A stretch of 64,000 nucleotides of DNA from JAJKIP01 sp037200685 (GCA_037200685.1 JBBCIG010000008.1:62001-126000); one strand, 5' to 3'. Positions 9,116 to 17,993 are shown, counted from the stretch's first letter. Numbers and translations: made by a program. Notes: generated by a model not told the origin, from the sequence alone.

Positions 9116-10336
9116 ATGGCGGTATCCAAACAGGCGGCTATTAAATTTATTTTTATCACGTTGCTCATTGATATAATGGGATGGGGACTTATTATTCCTG
9201 TGATGCCGAAACTTATCGCGGAATTAAAACATATTCCGGTGAATGAAGCCAGCGCTTACGGCGGTTGGCTATTAGCGGCGTATGCGATTACACAATTTTT
9301 TTTCGCACCTGTTATTGGTAACCTCAGCGATAAGTATGGACGCCGTCCTGTTTTATTATGCTCGCTGTTAGGTTTTGGTATTGATTATCTTTTTCTCGCA
9401 TTAGCGCCGTCGTATGGTTTATTATTTATCGGCCGCATCATCGCTGGTATTACCGGCGCAAGTTTTACTACGGCTTCTGCTTACATTGCGGATATCAGCA
9501 CCCAAGAGAACAGGGCGAAAAATTTTGGAATGATTGGGGCTGCATTCGGAATGGGATTTATCATCGGCCCCGCACTTGGCGGATTGCTGGCGGGGTTGGG
9601 AACAAGAGCTCCATTTTATGCAGCCGCTATTCTTTGTTTATTAAATACATTGTACGGGTATTTTGTTTTACCTGAATCGCTGAGCAAAGAAAACCGCAGG
9701 CCTTTTAGCTGGAAGAGGGCTAACGCATTTGGTTCGTTCCGGTTTTTAAAAAAATATCCCGCAATAGGAGGACTTGCTTTTTCTTTCTTCCTGATTTATC
9801 TCGCGGCGCAATCCGTGCAGGGTAACTGGAGTTTTTTTACGATATACCGTTTTAAATGGAGCGAAGGAATGGTGGGTGCTTCATTAGCTGTTGTGGGTTT
9901 GTTAGTTGGTGTAGCGCAGGTTGGATTAACAAGAGTGATCAATCCAAAGATCGGTGATGAACGAAGTGTTTATCTTGGATTATTCCTTTATACCATCGGA
10001 CTTGTGTTATTTGCTTTTGCTACGCAAGGCTGGATGATGTTTGTATTCCTGGTTCCTTATTGTTTCGGGGGAGTGGCAGGGCCGGCGTTGCAATCCATTC
10101 TTGCCGGACATGTACCGCCGAATGAGCAGGGAGAATTGCAGGGAACATTGACCAGCCTGATGAGCCTGACTACGATAATAGGGCCGCCGCTGATGAATAA
10201 TCTTTTTACTTTTTTTACAAAAGATAATGCGCCGGTGCATTTTCCCGGTATTTCATTTTTACTGGGAGCTGTATTCATGTTAATGAGTATTGTTATTGCA
10301 TGGTATGTACTCAACAGGGAGAAAACATGCCGATAA
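9116..10336 (+). CDS. MFS drug-efflux-type transporter (TetA-like)
   Basis: The product is 406 residues with twelve predicted helices. The major-facilitator motif A GNLSDKYGRRPVLL follows the second helix, and GRIIAGITGAS lies in the fourth. Length and sequence match the DHA1 TCR/Tet group, whose members export tetracyclines or other small drugs by proton antiport. Chromosomal members in environmental Bacteroidota often have unknown substrates, so tetracycline resistance is not claimed. No regulator gene of the TetR type lies beside it. Confidence 0.88.
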   Translation: MAVSKQAAIKFIFITLLIDIMGWGLIIPVMPKLIAELKHIPVNEASAYGGWLLAAYAITQFFFAPVIGNLSDKYGRRPVLLCSLLGFGIDYLFLALAPSYGLLFIGRIIAGITGASFTTASAYIADISTQENRAKNFGMIGAAFGMGFIIGPALGGLLAGLGTRAPFYAAAILCLLNTLYGYFVLPESLSKENRRPFSWKRANAFGSFRFLKKYPAIGGLAFSFFLIYLAAQSVQGNWSFFTIYRFKWSEGMVGASLAVVGLLVGVAQVGLTRVINPKIGDERSVYLGLFLYTIGLVLFAFATQGWMMFVFLVPYCFGGVAGPALQSILAGHVPPNEQGELQGTLTSLMSLTTIIGPPLMNNLFTFFTKDNAPVHFPGISFLLGAVFMLMSIVIAWYVLNREKTCR

Positions 10337-10370
10337 AGAAAATTGTTTAGCGATTTGCCCGGGCTTTATA

Positions 10371-10516
10371 GAACACGGATGACACGGATTAGATGGATTT
10401 TCACAGATTTTGTTTCCAGATTAGCAACCCCACCATAAAGCATTGCGAATAGTATTAAAAAAGTGGCAGTAAAGATTATTCGCTTTGAAGAATAAAAATC
10501 CGTGCCATCCGTGTTC
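10371..10516. repeat. 146-bp element bounded by 20-bp inverted repeats
   Basis: GAACACGGATGACACGGATT at 10371-10390 is inverted at 10497-10516 with a single mismatch. The interior is non-coding and AT-rich. It could be a miniature inverted-repeat element or a long hairpin; no target duplication is clear. Confidence 0.65.
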
Positions 10517-10627
10517 CCATTTTTTCTTTTTAATGCATCCGCCTGTGACTAACGAACTCTTCACTTCAGTTGTACAATTTTTGCCTGACCTTTGTTGCAG
10601 ATTTAATTAATCATTCAAGTGTTGTTT

Positions 10628-11551
10628 ATGAAAAAGATAAACGTCCTTTTCATTTTATTTTTAAGTTTTATAAATGGATATACACAAACAGGTGTTGCTT
10701 CGACTATTATTGATGAGCCTTTGATAACAAACGCAGCGCTGGAATCATACCTTCCAACAAATAATGCGGACAAAGCAGCGCCGTATGCGTTAGTAGCCGG
10801 AGGCAGTAAAGGAATTGGCTATGCTATCGCTGAAGCATTGGCGAAGCGGGGATACAATTTAATTTTAGTAGCAAGGCATGCTGATAGTCTTGTAGCAGCA
10901 AGAAATAAACTGGGGTCAGCTTATGGAATTCATGTAGAGTTGTTGGTAAACGACCTGTCAAGAGAAGAAGCCGCCGATGAAATAGCGAAATATTGCACGG
11001 CCAAAAATTTCCCTCTTAAAATGCTTTGTAATGTAGCGGGACTGGGCGGAGAAAATGATTATTTATCAATCCCGCTTGATTCCTTGCGCTATATGGTAAG
11101 ATTAAATATTGAATCCTGCATGGCGCTTAGTCTTAACCTGCTTCCATTATTAGAAAAAAATGCGCCTTCGTATATTTTGAATGTAGCCAGTATGGCGGGC
11201 TTTGCACCCATACCGGTAAAAAATATTTACTCCGCTACAAAATCGGCCGTGGTTTTTTTCAGTTACTCGTTGCGCTATCAATTAAAAGATAAAAACATCA
11301 GCGTCAGTTGTCTTACTCCCGGCCCTGTTTTTACCAAGCAATCGATAATAGATGATACGAAGAAAAAATTGGGCAAGTTTGGGCAATGGATGGCCGTGCC
11401 GCCACATAGAGTCGGAGAGATCGCCGTACGTAAAACGTTGCGAAAAAGAATGATCATCGTACCCGGAGCATTGTCTACTATCTCTTCAGTGGTTATACGT
11501 ACACTTCCCCGAAGATGGGTAACTGCTATTTATGATAAGCTGGGGAAATAA
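10628..11551 (+). CDS. short-chain dehydrogenase with an export-type leader
   Basis: The SDR core is clear: AGGSKGIG at 57-64 for NAD(P) binding, NVAG near 135, catalytic Ser 188 in NVASMAG, and Tyr 201 / Lys 205 in YSATK. It belongs to the DltE/ketoacyl-reductase-like branch. Before the core comes about 50 extra residues that begin MKKINVLFILFLSFINGYTQ, which looks like a cleavable signal peptide. SDR enzymes need cytoplasmic cofactor, so this leader is odd; it may be a membrane anchor instead. ATG at 10628 is preferred over GTG at 10619. The substrate is unknown. Confidence 0.88.
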   Translation: MKKINVLFILFLSFINGYTQTGVASTIIDEPLITNAALESYLPTNNADKAAPYALVAGGSKGIGYAIAEALAKRGYNLILVARHADSLVAARNKLGSAYGIHVELLVNDLSREEAADEIAKYCTAKNFPLKMLCNVAGLGGENDYLSIPLDSLRYMVRLNIESCMALSLNLLPLLEKNAPSYILNVASMAGFAPIPVKNIYSATKSAVVFFSYSLRYQLKDKNISVSCLTPGPVFTKQSIIDDTKKKLGKFGQWMAVPPHRVGEIAVRKTLRKRMIIVPGALSTISSVVIRTLPRRWVTAIYDKLGK

Positions 11552-11564
11552 AGAGTAATGATTA

Positions 11565-12719
11565 TTAAAAAGGCTTGCCATGTGTTTGCCTGATCAAATA
11601 ATTGACAGCGCCGGGAAAATGTTTGATGGTGGCGATAAAAAGATTGGTAACCCACGAACGGCCAAATAATCGTTGTATCCTTCTTCCCATTCTTAATCTT
11701 TTTGCAAATTGCTGCTGCCACAAAAGGGTATATTTCTTTTCCATTTCGTCTCTTGAAATATTTCCTTGTAAAAAAGAATGGATTTGTGCCGCTGCAAGTT
11801 TACTAGCATGCAAGGCCATGCTCATCCCATTGCCACACAAAGGCGTAATCATACCCGCCGCATCACCAATCATTAGTACATGATTTTCTACCTGTGTCTT
11901 TTTATCAAAACTTATTTGTGAAATGGTAACCGGTGATTCGAATAATATTTGGCTTTCGGTGAGTATTTTTTTGAGGTACGGATTACGGCTTAAAATCGTT
12001 CGCTCCATTACATGAATAAGGCCCTGGCTCTTTTTAAGATTATCCGCCGTGGTTAAATAGCATAAGCAATATTTATCCCCTTCAATTTTTGAAATACCGC
12101 AATAACCATTTTTAAAATTGTGCAATGCAATCGTATTGTCAGCAAAATCAGTGCGGACATGATATTTAACGCCGATATAATTGTTGAGCTTATTACGGGA
12201 AGCGGTTGCAAATTGTCGCTTCCATTTAATATCCATATTACTTCGCTTGCCATAACTGCCACAAACTACTTTCGCTGTGTAATTATTTTGAGATGCAGCA
12301 ACGGTAAACTCCGTATCATTAAATGTGATGTCGTTTACTTTTGTATTCTCTTCCACTATCACACCGGCTGAACGGGCAATTTTTACTAATTCATTATCTA
12401 ATAAATACCGGCTGATACCAAAGCCACCCAACCCTAATTTTTGCTTTAGCAATTTTCCATTTTCGGCGGATACCTGTAATTGTGTAATCATGGATACATT
12501 CAGCGCCTCGAGGTCGAGCCGAAGGGTTTTTAAAAAATCCCAGGACTCCATGCTGATGTATTCGCCGCAGACTTTGTGAAAAGGGTACGTTTCTTTTTCT
12601 AATACAGCAATACGATATCCTTGCTTTGCTAATTGAATAGAAAGTGCTAACCCCGCAAGGCCGCCACCGGCAATGATCACATCAAATTCTTTCTTTTGCT
12701 GGCCGGTAGTTATTTCCAA
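11565..12719 (-). CDS. FAD-dependent oxidoreductase of the polyketide operon
   Basis: The 384-residue flavoprotein has an N-terminal dinucleotide fold (GGGLAGLALS near 18), and GDAAGMITPLCGNGMSMAL near 294 closes the FAD site. It falls in the geranylgeranyl-reductase / aromatic-hydroxylase superfamily. It is the last gene of a tight minus-strand operon with a methyltransferase (4 bp away), a type III polyketide synthase and UbiA. There it probably hydroxylates the phenolic ring or reduces a prenyl chain. In some other bacteria, operons with the same gene types make methylated resorcinols and quinones. The exact reaction is inference. Confidence 0.87.
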   Translation of the reverse strand: MEITTGQQKKEFDVIIAGGGLAGLALSIQLAKQGYRIAVLEKETYPFHKVCGEYISMESWDFLKTLRLDLEALNVSMITQLQVSAENGKLLKQKLGLGGFGISRYLLDNELVKIARSAGVIVEENTKVNDITFNDTEFTVAASQNNYTAKVVCGSYGKRSNMDIKWKRQFATASRNKLNNYIGVKYHVRTDFADNTIALHNFKNGYCGISKIEGDKYCLCYLTTADNLKKSQGLIHVMERTILSRNPYLKKILTESQILFESPVTISQISFDKKTQVENHVLMIGDAAGMITPLCGNGMSMALHASKLAAAQIHSFLQGNISRDEMEKKYTLLWQQQFAKRLRMGRRIQRLFGRSWVTNLFIATIKHFPGAVNYLIRQTHGKPF

Positions 12720-12723
12720 CTGA

Positions 12724-13419
12724 TTATTTTTTGCAGGTTACCAGGAAACGAAAAGCCCATTGCCAGCGAATATCGTAATTAATAATACCAGATTGGTCTA
12801 ACAATTTTTTCCATTCTTCTTTCCGAAAGCCACGGGCTACTGAGAGGCATGCATCATTTTTCATCAGGTACGATCTGCTGAAAAACCGGGTGATGTATTT
12901 GATCAGGTAATACGCCAGCCAATGCCGGTGCAGGTCATTGATAAAAAAACCGTGGCTGCTGTTTTTTTTTAACCACTGCAGCATTTGTATTAATTGTTCA
13001 TCGGTTAAATGATGACAGAAAAGAGATGAAAAAATAATAGTCGGCGGGTTTTGTTGAATATCAACTAAAACGTAATCGCTGCAAATCCATTGGCAGTTCA
13101 ATTGCGGGTATCGTTGTTTAGCGAAAGCGATACATTCTTCACTGATATCAATACCAATAAAATTTACAGAAATATTTTTCTTTGAACAATATTTATATAT
13201 GGCGAAAAGATTATCACCGCCGCCACAGCCAATTTCACAAACAGTAACCGGTTGTTTTTGCGAAATGAATTTCTTTAATCCTCTTAATGTGATCGCATGG
13301 CCGCCCAACCTGCTGTTGACAATGTTCAGGTCTTTTAATAAATCCTCCATAGCCTTAAATGGCACGCCGGGCAAATCCATTAATTCTTTTTGATAACTGC
13401 GTTGTCGGAGATTAATCAT
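12724..13419 (-). CDS. class I SAM methyltransferase of the polyketide operon
   Basis: The 231-residue product has the SAM-binding motif I CEIGCGGGDN near residue 66, then an acidic strand end (FIGIDIS), and a C-terminal half like O-methyltransferases acting on lipids or quinones. Its start overlaps the end of the polyketide synthase gene by four bases, so the two are probably translationally coupled. It most likely methylates a hydroxyl of the polyketide phenol. No membrane helix is apparent. Confidence 0.88.
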   Translation of the reverse strand: MINLRQRSYQKELMDLPGVPFKAMEDLLKDLNIVNSRLGGHAITLRGLKKFISQKQPVTVCEIGCGGGDNLFAIYKYCSKKNISVNFIGIDISEECIAFAKQRYPQLNCQWICSDYVLVDIQQNPPTIIFSSLFCHHLTDEQLIQMLQWLKKNSSHGFFINDLHRHWLAYYLIKYITRFFSRSYLMKNDACLSVARGFRKEEWKKLLDQSGIINYDIRWQWAFRFLVTCKK

Positions 13420-14498
13420 GCGGATAAAATAAATGTTTGCATCGTTAAGCCGGGGCCAAACGCAGCGCCAAATATCTTATTGTTTTGCTTTTTATCCAAC
13501 GCATTCATTATATCTTTTAAAACAAACAACACGGTCGGCGAGGACATGTTGCCATAATCTCTTAAGGTGTCATAACTGTATTTCAATTGCCCATTGGTAA
13601 AACCAAGACTGTTGTGTACAGCTTCCAATATCTTTTTTCCGCCGGGATGAATACACCAATGCGTAATTTCTTCTTTACTAATACCCGCCACTGTCAGCGC
13701 ATCAACTACCAATTCATTAAAATCTTCTTCTACAAGATCGGCGATATAGGAACTTAATGTCATCAGGAAGCCTTTTGAAGATAATTCCCATGCCATATCT
13801 TTTTTTCCTTTCATGGATACCGTAGAATAAAAATTATCAATCTTTAATCCATCCTGTTCATCATCGCCACTCACTAATAAAGCCGCTGCGCCATCAGAAA
13901 ACAATAAACTGCTGGTTATATTATCAACTGTGTATTCTTTTTGAAAATGAAGCGTACATAATTCGGTAGAGACGATCAGTACATTCGCATTTTTATCCGC
14001 TTTACAAAAAGCATCTGCAAGCGTTAACGCCTGTATAGCGGCATAGCAACCCATAAAATTTACAGAAGTGCGGAAAGTAGTGGGAGGTAATTCTAATAAT
14101 TCCATCAGTTCAATATCAAGCCCCGGGGCACTCATGCCGGTGCAACTTACCGTAATAAGATGTGTAATTTTTTGTGACGGGTATTTTTCGAGGCATTGGT
14201 TTATCGCCTGTAATGATAATGCGGCGGCTTCTTGTTTATACCATTTCATTCTTAATTCCAGCCGTGGAAATGGTTCCAGGTTTTCTGAAGGATTAAAAAA
14301 TTGCCATTCATTAGCGGGCAAACTATAATCAGATATTACGGAATAACGGGTTTCAATACCGCCCTGGTGATAAAGAAATTTTAGTTTTCTTTTATCCGCT
14401 TCATTTAACGCATACACATTCTGCATAAAATGAAGAATATCCGACTGCTTATGTTTGTGTGCAGGAACTGCCGTACCAATAGATAATATTTTACTCAA
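13416..14498 (-). CDS. type III polyketide synthase (chalcone-synthase fold)
   Basis: The product has 360 residues with a complete catalytic triad: Cys 151 in NFMGCYAA, His 284 in WCIHPGGKK and Asn 317 in YGNMSSPT. Type III synthases load an acyl-CoA, extend it with malonyl-CoA and cyclise the chain to resorcinols, pyrones or naphthalenes. It overlaps the UbiA gene by eight bases upstream and the methyltransferase downstream. With those partners the expected product is a methylated, prenylated phenol or quinone-like lipid. Starter specificity cannot be read from sequence. Confidence 0.93.
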   Translation of the reverse strand: MSKILSIGTAVPAHKHKQSDILHFMQNVYALNEADKRKLKFLYHQGGIETRYSVISDYSLPANEWQFFNPSENLEPFPRLELRMKWYKQEAAALSLQAINQCLEKYPSQKITHLITVSCTGMSAPGLDIELMELLELPPTTFRTSVNFMGCYAAIQALTLADAFCKADKNANVLIVSTELCTLHFQKEYTVDNITSSLLFSDGAAALLVSGDDEQDGLKIDNFYSTVSMKGKKDMAWELSSKGFLMTLSSYIADLVEEDFNELVVDALTVAGISKEEITHWCIHPGGKKILEAVHNSLGFTNGQLKYSYDTLRDYGNMSSPTVLFVLKDIMNALDKKQNNKIFGAAFGPGLTMQTFILSA

Positions 14499-15354
14499 AC
14501 CACCTCCAGGTTAATAAAATAATAAAAGCAATATTCGTACAGGTTGCCGCAAGCCAGTTCATGGTCATGGTATTTTTAAAATTCGCGGCTTCTTTGTTTT
14601 TCCTGACTTGCAAAAACCATCTCATAAAATAAACGATAACGGGAATAAAAAGGAGGCTAACCACCATTAACTTACTTCCCTCCTTATGTATGATAAAAAA
14701 TTGTGCCATGAATGCCCATGCAATCGTATAAACAATGGCGCAAAAGATAAACGTACCTGTATACCCCAGCTTGTAGCTGATAGTTTCTACATGATCTTCA
14801 ATGTCCTGCTGGTGCTGGTAAATTTGTGTAAGGGGATAAAAGCCGCCGATTAACAAAGCGCAGATGGCCAAACCCTGCCACGGCACCGGCAAACTATTAC
14901 CCGCATTGGCGCCATAATACACCACCCAAAAAGTTAAAGCCCCCTGGAAAATGATGACGGTGAGATAACCGATAATGGGCAATTTTTTTAAACGAATGCC
15001 ACGGTAACTATACGCTTTCGAAGCAGCGATATATAATACAATTAATAAAACGAAAACGGGACTTATAAAAAAGCTGAGCAGCACAGCCGCTGCATCTAAA
15101 AAAATTGTGGTTATAAAAAGCTGTTGCGAAGGTGGTGGTGGTTTTTCAATGCCCCCAATACTTCCGGTATCCTTGTCCATATAACTATTATACCCATTGC
15201 TGGCCGGGTAAACGAGAAAATGAAGAATAAAAAAAATAAGAGCTGCTTTGCCCCAATCGATAACCGGCACTTGTGCTAATGAAAAAAAATAAACGGGAGA
15301 TAAAAAGAAAGAAAAAGGTATTCGTAGTAATTTAATCGTAGAAGTTGAAAGCAT
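14491..15354 (-). CDS. UbiA-family prenyltransferase
   Basis: A 287-residue protein with eight or nine membrane helices. Two Asp-rich motifs sit on cytoplasmic loops: NGYNSYMDKDTGS near 51 and QHQQDIEDHVE near 181, which bind the prenyl diphosphate through Mg2+. UbiA enzymes attach an isoprenoid chain to an aromatic ring. The overlap with the polyketide synthase gene makes the synthase product the likely acceptor. The usual menaquinone or heme partners are absent, which argues against MenA or CyoE. Confidence 0.9.
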   Translation of the reverse strand: MLSTSTIKLLRIPFSFFLSPVYFFSLAQVPVIDWGKAALIFFILHFLVYPASNGYNSYMDKDTGSIGGIEKPPPPSQQLFITTIFLDAAAVLLSFFISPVFVLLIVLYIAASKAYSYRGIRLKKLPIIGYLTVIIFQGALTFWVVYYGANAGNSLPVPWQGLAICALLIGGFYPLTQIYQHQQDIEDHVETISYKLGYTGTFIFCAIVYTIAWAFMAQFFIIHKEGSKLMVVSLLFIPVIVYFMRWFLQVRKNKEAANFKNTMTMNWLAATCTNIAFIILLTWRWFE

Positions 15355-15363
15355 ATTTTTATT

Positions 15364-15717
15364 TTATTTAACTGCTTTCGCTAAAGCCGCTACTGTTTTC
15401 TTTTCACTGCCTACAAATATCTTATCGTTGATAATAACAACAGGGCGTTTAAGAAATGTATATTCTTCCAGGATATAATTACGGTAATCTTTCTCCGACA
15501 GATTTTTATCTTTTAATCCAAGCTCTTTATATTTCATCGCACGGCGGCTGAACAAGGCTTCGTAACTGCCCGCCATTTTCTTCATTTCTTCCAGTTGTGC
15601 GGGAGTTATTTTTTCAAATTTAATATCCTGCATTTCGAATTTGTTATCCCGGATGCCTGTTTCTTTAATGATTGCCTGGCAGGTAGTACAATTCCCCAAA
15701 TGATATATTTTTTCCAT
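15364..15717 (-). CDS. ArsC/Spx-family thioredoxin-fold protein
   Basis: The product is 117 residues with CTTC at the N-terminal active-site position (residues 8-11), a thioredoxin-like fold, and the conserved KRPVVIIND near residue 90, as in the ArsC/YffB family. Arsenate reductases use the first Cys; many relatives have other or unknown roles. The gene lies nine bases before UbiA and is probably the first gene of that operon. The start at 15717 (MEKIYHLGN) is chosen because the upstream extension reads through an inserted palindromic element. Confidence 0.82.
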   Translation of the reverse strand: MEKIYHLGNCTTCQAIIKETGIRDNKFEMQDIKFEKITPAQLEEMKKMAGSYEALFSRRAMKYKELGLKDKNLSEKDYRNYILEEYTFLKRPVVIINDKIFVGSEKKTVAALAKAVK

Positions 15718-15735
15718 AGTATCTAAATCCGTTTG

Positions 15736-15882
15736 CCCGATTGGTTGAGTGCATTTTAAATTTTCGCATATTCCACCTGTGTTAGCCCCCATCCCCTGAA
15801 GGGGAGCCACAGTTTCAAAGTTTGATATTCCCCTTTAGGGGATGGGGGCCAAAGCGAAAATTTGAAATGTACCCGATTGGTT
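15736..15882. repeat. miniature insertion-like element with 11-bp direct repeats
   Basis: An element of about 125 bp lies between two copies of CCCGATTGGTT (15736-15746 and 15872-15882). Its ends are inverted repeats (TGCATTTTAAATTTTCGC against TACATTTCAAATTTTCGC when inverted), and its interior has a second inverted pair built on CCCCATCCCCTGAAGGGG and CCCCTTTAGGGGATGGGG. The layout fits a non-autonomous insertion with target duplication. It sits in the upstream region of the ArsC/UbiA operon and of the divergent cmoA. Confidence 0.75.
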
Positions 15883-15929
15883 TTACTCAATAGTAAAATG
15901 CTTTACTTTGCACATCTTATTTTATTCCT

Positions 15930-16658
15930 ATGGGCAAAGATGAAGTTTTTAAAGACGAAATAGAAAAAGCCAGCGATTTTAAATTCGGGGCCAACGTAGC
16001 CAATGTGTTTGATGACATGGTAAACCGTTCTGTACCGTTCTATGGCGAGATACAGCGCATGATGGCAGAGCTTACCGCCGATCATGCACAAAAAGGTTCT
16101 GACGTATATGATCTCGGTTGCTCTACCGGCACTACCATGATCGGTATGAATACCATGGTCGACCAGGAGATCCGGTTTGTCGGCATCGATGATTCTCAGG
16201 AAATGCTCGATAAATGCAAATCAAAATTGATGGAGATTGGTTTTTCCCGTGATTATGAATTGCGTTGCGCCGATCTTAGTCAGGGCGTTACCATCACCAA
16301 CGCTTCTGTTGTCGTTCTTTGTCTCACCCTGCAATTTGTAAGACCTATTTACAGGGAAAAAATTTTGGCAGATATTTATAAAGGACTTAATCCCGGTGGT
16401 GTATTGATATTAGTGGAGAAAATTTTAGCGGAAGAAAGCCGCTACAACCGTGATTTTATCAAATACTATTATAATTATAAACGCCGTAATAACTATAGCG
16501 AGCTGGAAATCTCTCAAAAAAGAGAAGCGCTGGAAAATGTATTGATTCCTTATAAACTCAGCGAGGATATTACTTTGCTCCGCGACCGTGGTTTTGCACA
16601 TTGCGAAGTGTTTTTTAAGTGGTATAATTTTGCGGGGATTATTGCTGTAAAAAAATAG
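15930..16658 (+). CDS. cmoA: carboxy-S-adenosylmethionine synthase
   Basis: The 242-residue product follows E. coli CmoA (247 residues) throughout. RSVPFYGEIQRMM, YDLGCSTGTT (SAM site), NPGGVLILVEK and the very typical NNYSELEISQKREALENVL are all present. CmoA converts SAM and prephenate to carboxy-SAM, which CmoB uses to modify uridine 34 of certain tRNAs. No cmoB is in this window. It starts at the ATG at 15930, divergent from the polyketide operon. Confidence 0.95.
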   Translation: MGKDEVFKDEIEKASDFKFGANVANVFDDMVNRSVPFYGEIQRMMAELTADHAQKGSDVYDLGCSTGTTMIGMNTMVDQEIRFVGIDDSQEMLDKCKSKLMEIGFSRDYELRCADLSQGVTITNASVVVLCLTLQFVRPIYREKILADIYKGLNPGGVLILVEKILAEESRYNRDFIKYYYNYKRRNNYSELEISQKREALENVLIPYKLSEDITLLRDRGFAHCEVFFKWYNFAGIIAVKK

Positions 16659-16730
16659 TCGCACAGGGGAAAAAGAGAGAAAGAGTATATACTTAATCTA
16701 TCCTCCTTTTCTCCTATACCCCTGAGTGAA
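16659..16730. repeat. paired post-stop repeat, copy 1
   Basis: The element begins right at the cmoA stop with TCGCACAGGGGAAAAAGAGA and ends CTCCTATACCCCTG, so its ends pair loosely. A second copy starts at the stop of the next gene at 17173. It could serve as a terminator hairpin, or be a copied dispersed repeat. Confidence 0.55.
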
Positions 16731-16787
16731 AAAAATAGAACAAACCACCATCAACTTTTGCGTACAAAATGCGTGAAAGTATAAAAG

Positions 16788-17172
16788 ATGGAAGTAAATA
16801 AAATAACAGGTGAAATTATTGATACCTCAATAAAAATTCATTCAAGGTTAGGCCCGGGTCTTTTCGAATCTGTATATGAAGAAGTATTGCATTATGAATT
16901 AACAAAGCGGGGGTTGCTTTCAGAAAGACAGATACCTTTACCAGTATATTATGATGACCTAAAAATGGAAGGTGGGTTTTAGAGCAGATATGATGATAAA
17001 CAAGACGGTAATTATAGAGCTAAAATCCATTGAGACCGTATTACCTGTTCATAAGAAAAAATTGTTGACTTATTTACGATTAACAAACTTGCATATAGGT
17101 TTGCTAATAAATTTTAACGAAGAACTTTTAAAAAACGGCATTACCAGGCTTTTTAATAATTATGCTAAATAG
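16788..17172 (+). pseudogene. GxxExxY-family gene with one frameshift
   Basis: Two overlapping reading frames together give one full protein of about 127 residues of the GxxExxY family. The first half has HSRLGPGLFESVYEEVLHYE and the second has IELKSIETVLPVHKKKLLTY and LGLLINFNE-like residues. The break is at 16976-16983, where GGGTTTTAGA has one T too many; with three T the sequence reads on as GFRADM. It is either a young pseudogene or a base-calling error in a homopolymer. The function of the family is not settled; a nuclease-like fold has been suggested. Confidence 0.85.
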
Positions 17173-17250
17173 TCGCACAGAGTTGAAAGAGAGAAAGAGT
17201 TGAAAACAAAAGAACAATAATCTCTTTTTCTCTTATAGCTCTGGGCGCAA
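17173..17250. repeat. paired post-stop repeat, copy 2
   Basis: It starts TCGCACAGAGTTGAAAGAGA directly after the stop of the GxxExxY gene and ends CTCTTATAGCTCTGGGCG, mirroring the copy at 16659. The two copies flank the GxxExxY gene. Confidence 0.55.
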
Positions 17251-17262
17251 ATAAAATAACCA

Positions 17263-17985
17263 ATGGTAGCAATCGGCAATTTCTTTTTTAAATACCGCAA
17301 CTGGATATTCATTCTTTTTTATGCTGCGCTGTTTATTCCGTCATGGCCCTTATTTTCCAAAGAACATTTTGGTGAATGCTATTATGTATGGCCGATTATC
17401 ATTGGGTTGATAGTTACAATAACCGGTCAATTGATAAGAGGCTTAACCATCGGTCTTGCATATATCGTTCGCGGAGGTAAAGAAGGTAAACCTTATGCAG
17501 AAGGATTGGTAACAGAAGGAATTTTTAATCATTGCCGCAACCCATTATACGTTGGTAATATTTTAATGTTGCTCGGCGTAGGCATATTGGCGAATTCATT
17601 GGTCTATGTAGCGATTCTCATACCTATTTTCTTATTCGTATACCAGGCGATTGTGTTAGCGGAAGAAAATTTTCTTCGCGGCAAATTCGGCAGCGGTTAT
17701 GATGAATATTGCAAAAAAGTAAACCGCTGGTTCCCCAGCCTCAAAGGAATTGGCAAAACTTTCAGCGGCATGCACTTCAACTGGCGCCGCTGGATCCTTA
17801 AAGAGCACACCACACAGTTCATCTGGCTGATCGGTATCACGCTGATCTTGTTATTTAAATACCCCGAACTCACCAATAATGACGACTGGCTCCGCAATAT
17901 TCTTACAGGCGTCATCCTCGGCGCCCTGTTGCTGATTTACATTTTAATACGGTATTTGAAAAAAACGGGAAGATTCAGGGAGTGA
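17263..17985 (+). CDS. isoprenylcysteine-methyltransferase-like membrane protein
   Basis: The 240-residue protein has about six hydrophobic helices. The family signature lies in the middle: LVTEGIFNHCRNPLYVGNIL near residue 86, then AEENFLRGKFGSGYDEYCKK near 131, as in the ICMT / phospholipid methyltransferase group. These SAM-dependent membrane enzymes methylate isoprenoid, lipid or small hydrophobic acceptors. A role with the nearby prenylated-polyketide operon is possible but unproven, since the gene is on the other strand and not contiguous. The last two helices extend the usual length of the family. Confidence 0.85.
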   Translation: MVAIGNFFFKYRNWIFILFYAALFIPSWPLFSKEHFGECYYVWPIIIGLIVTITGQLIRGLTIGLAYIVRGGKEGKPYAEGLVTEGIFNHCRNPLYVGNILMLLGVGILANSLVYVAILIPIFLFVYQAIVLAEENFLRGKFGSGYDEYCKKVNRWFPSLKGIGKTFSGMHFNWRRWILKEHTTQFIWLIGITLILLFKYPELTNNDDWLRNILTGVILGALLLIYILIRYLKKTGRFRE

Positions 17986-17993
17986 CCGAGCAC

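Noticed and set aside
9116..10336. Tetracycline resistance determinant
   Set aside because: The family fits, but chromosomal relatives have diverse substrates and no TetR-type regulator is adjacent.
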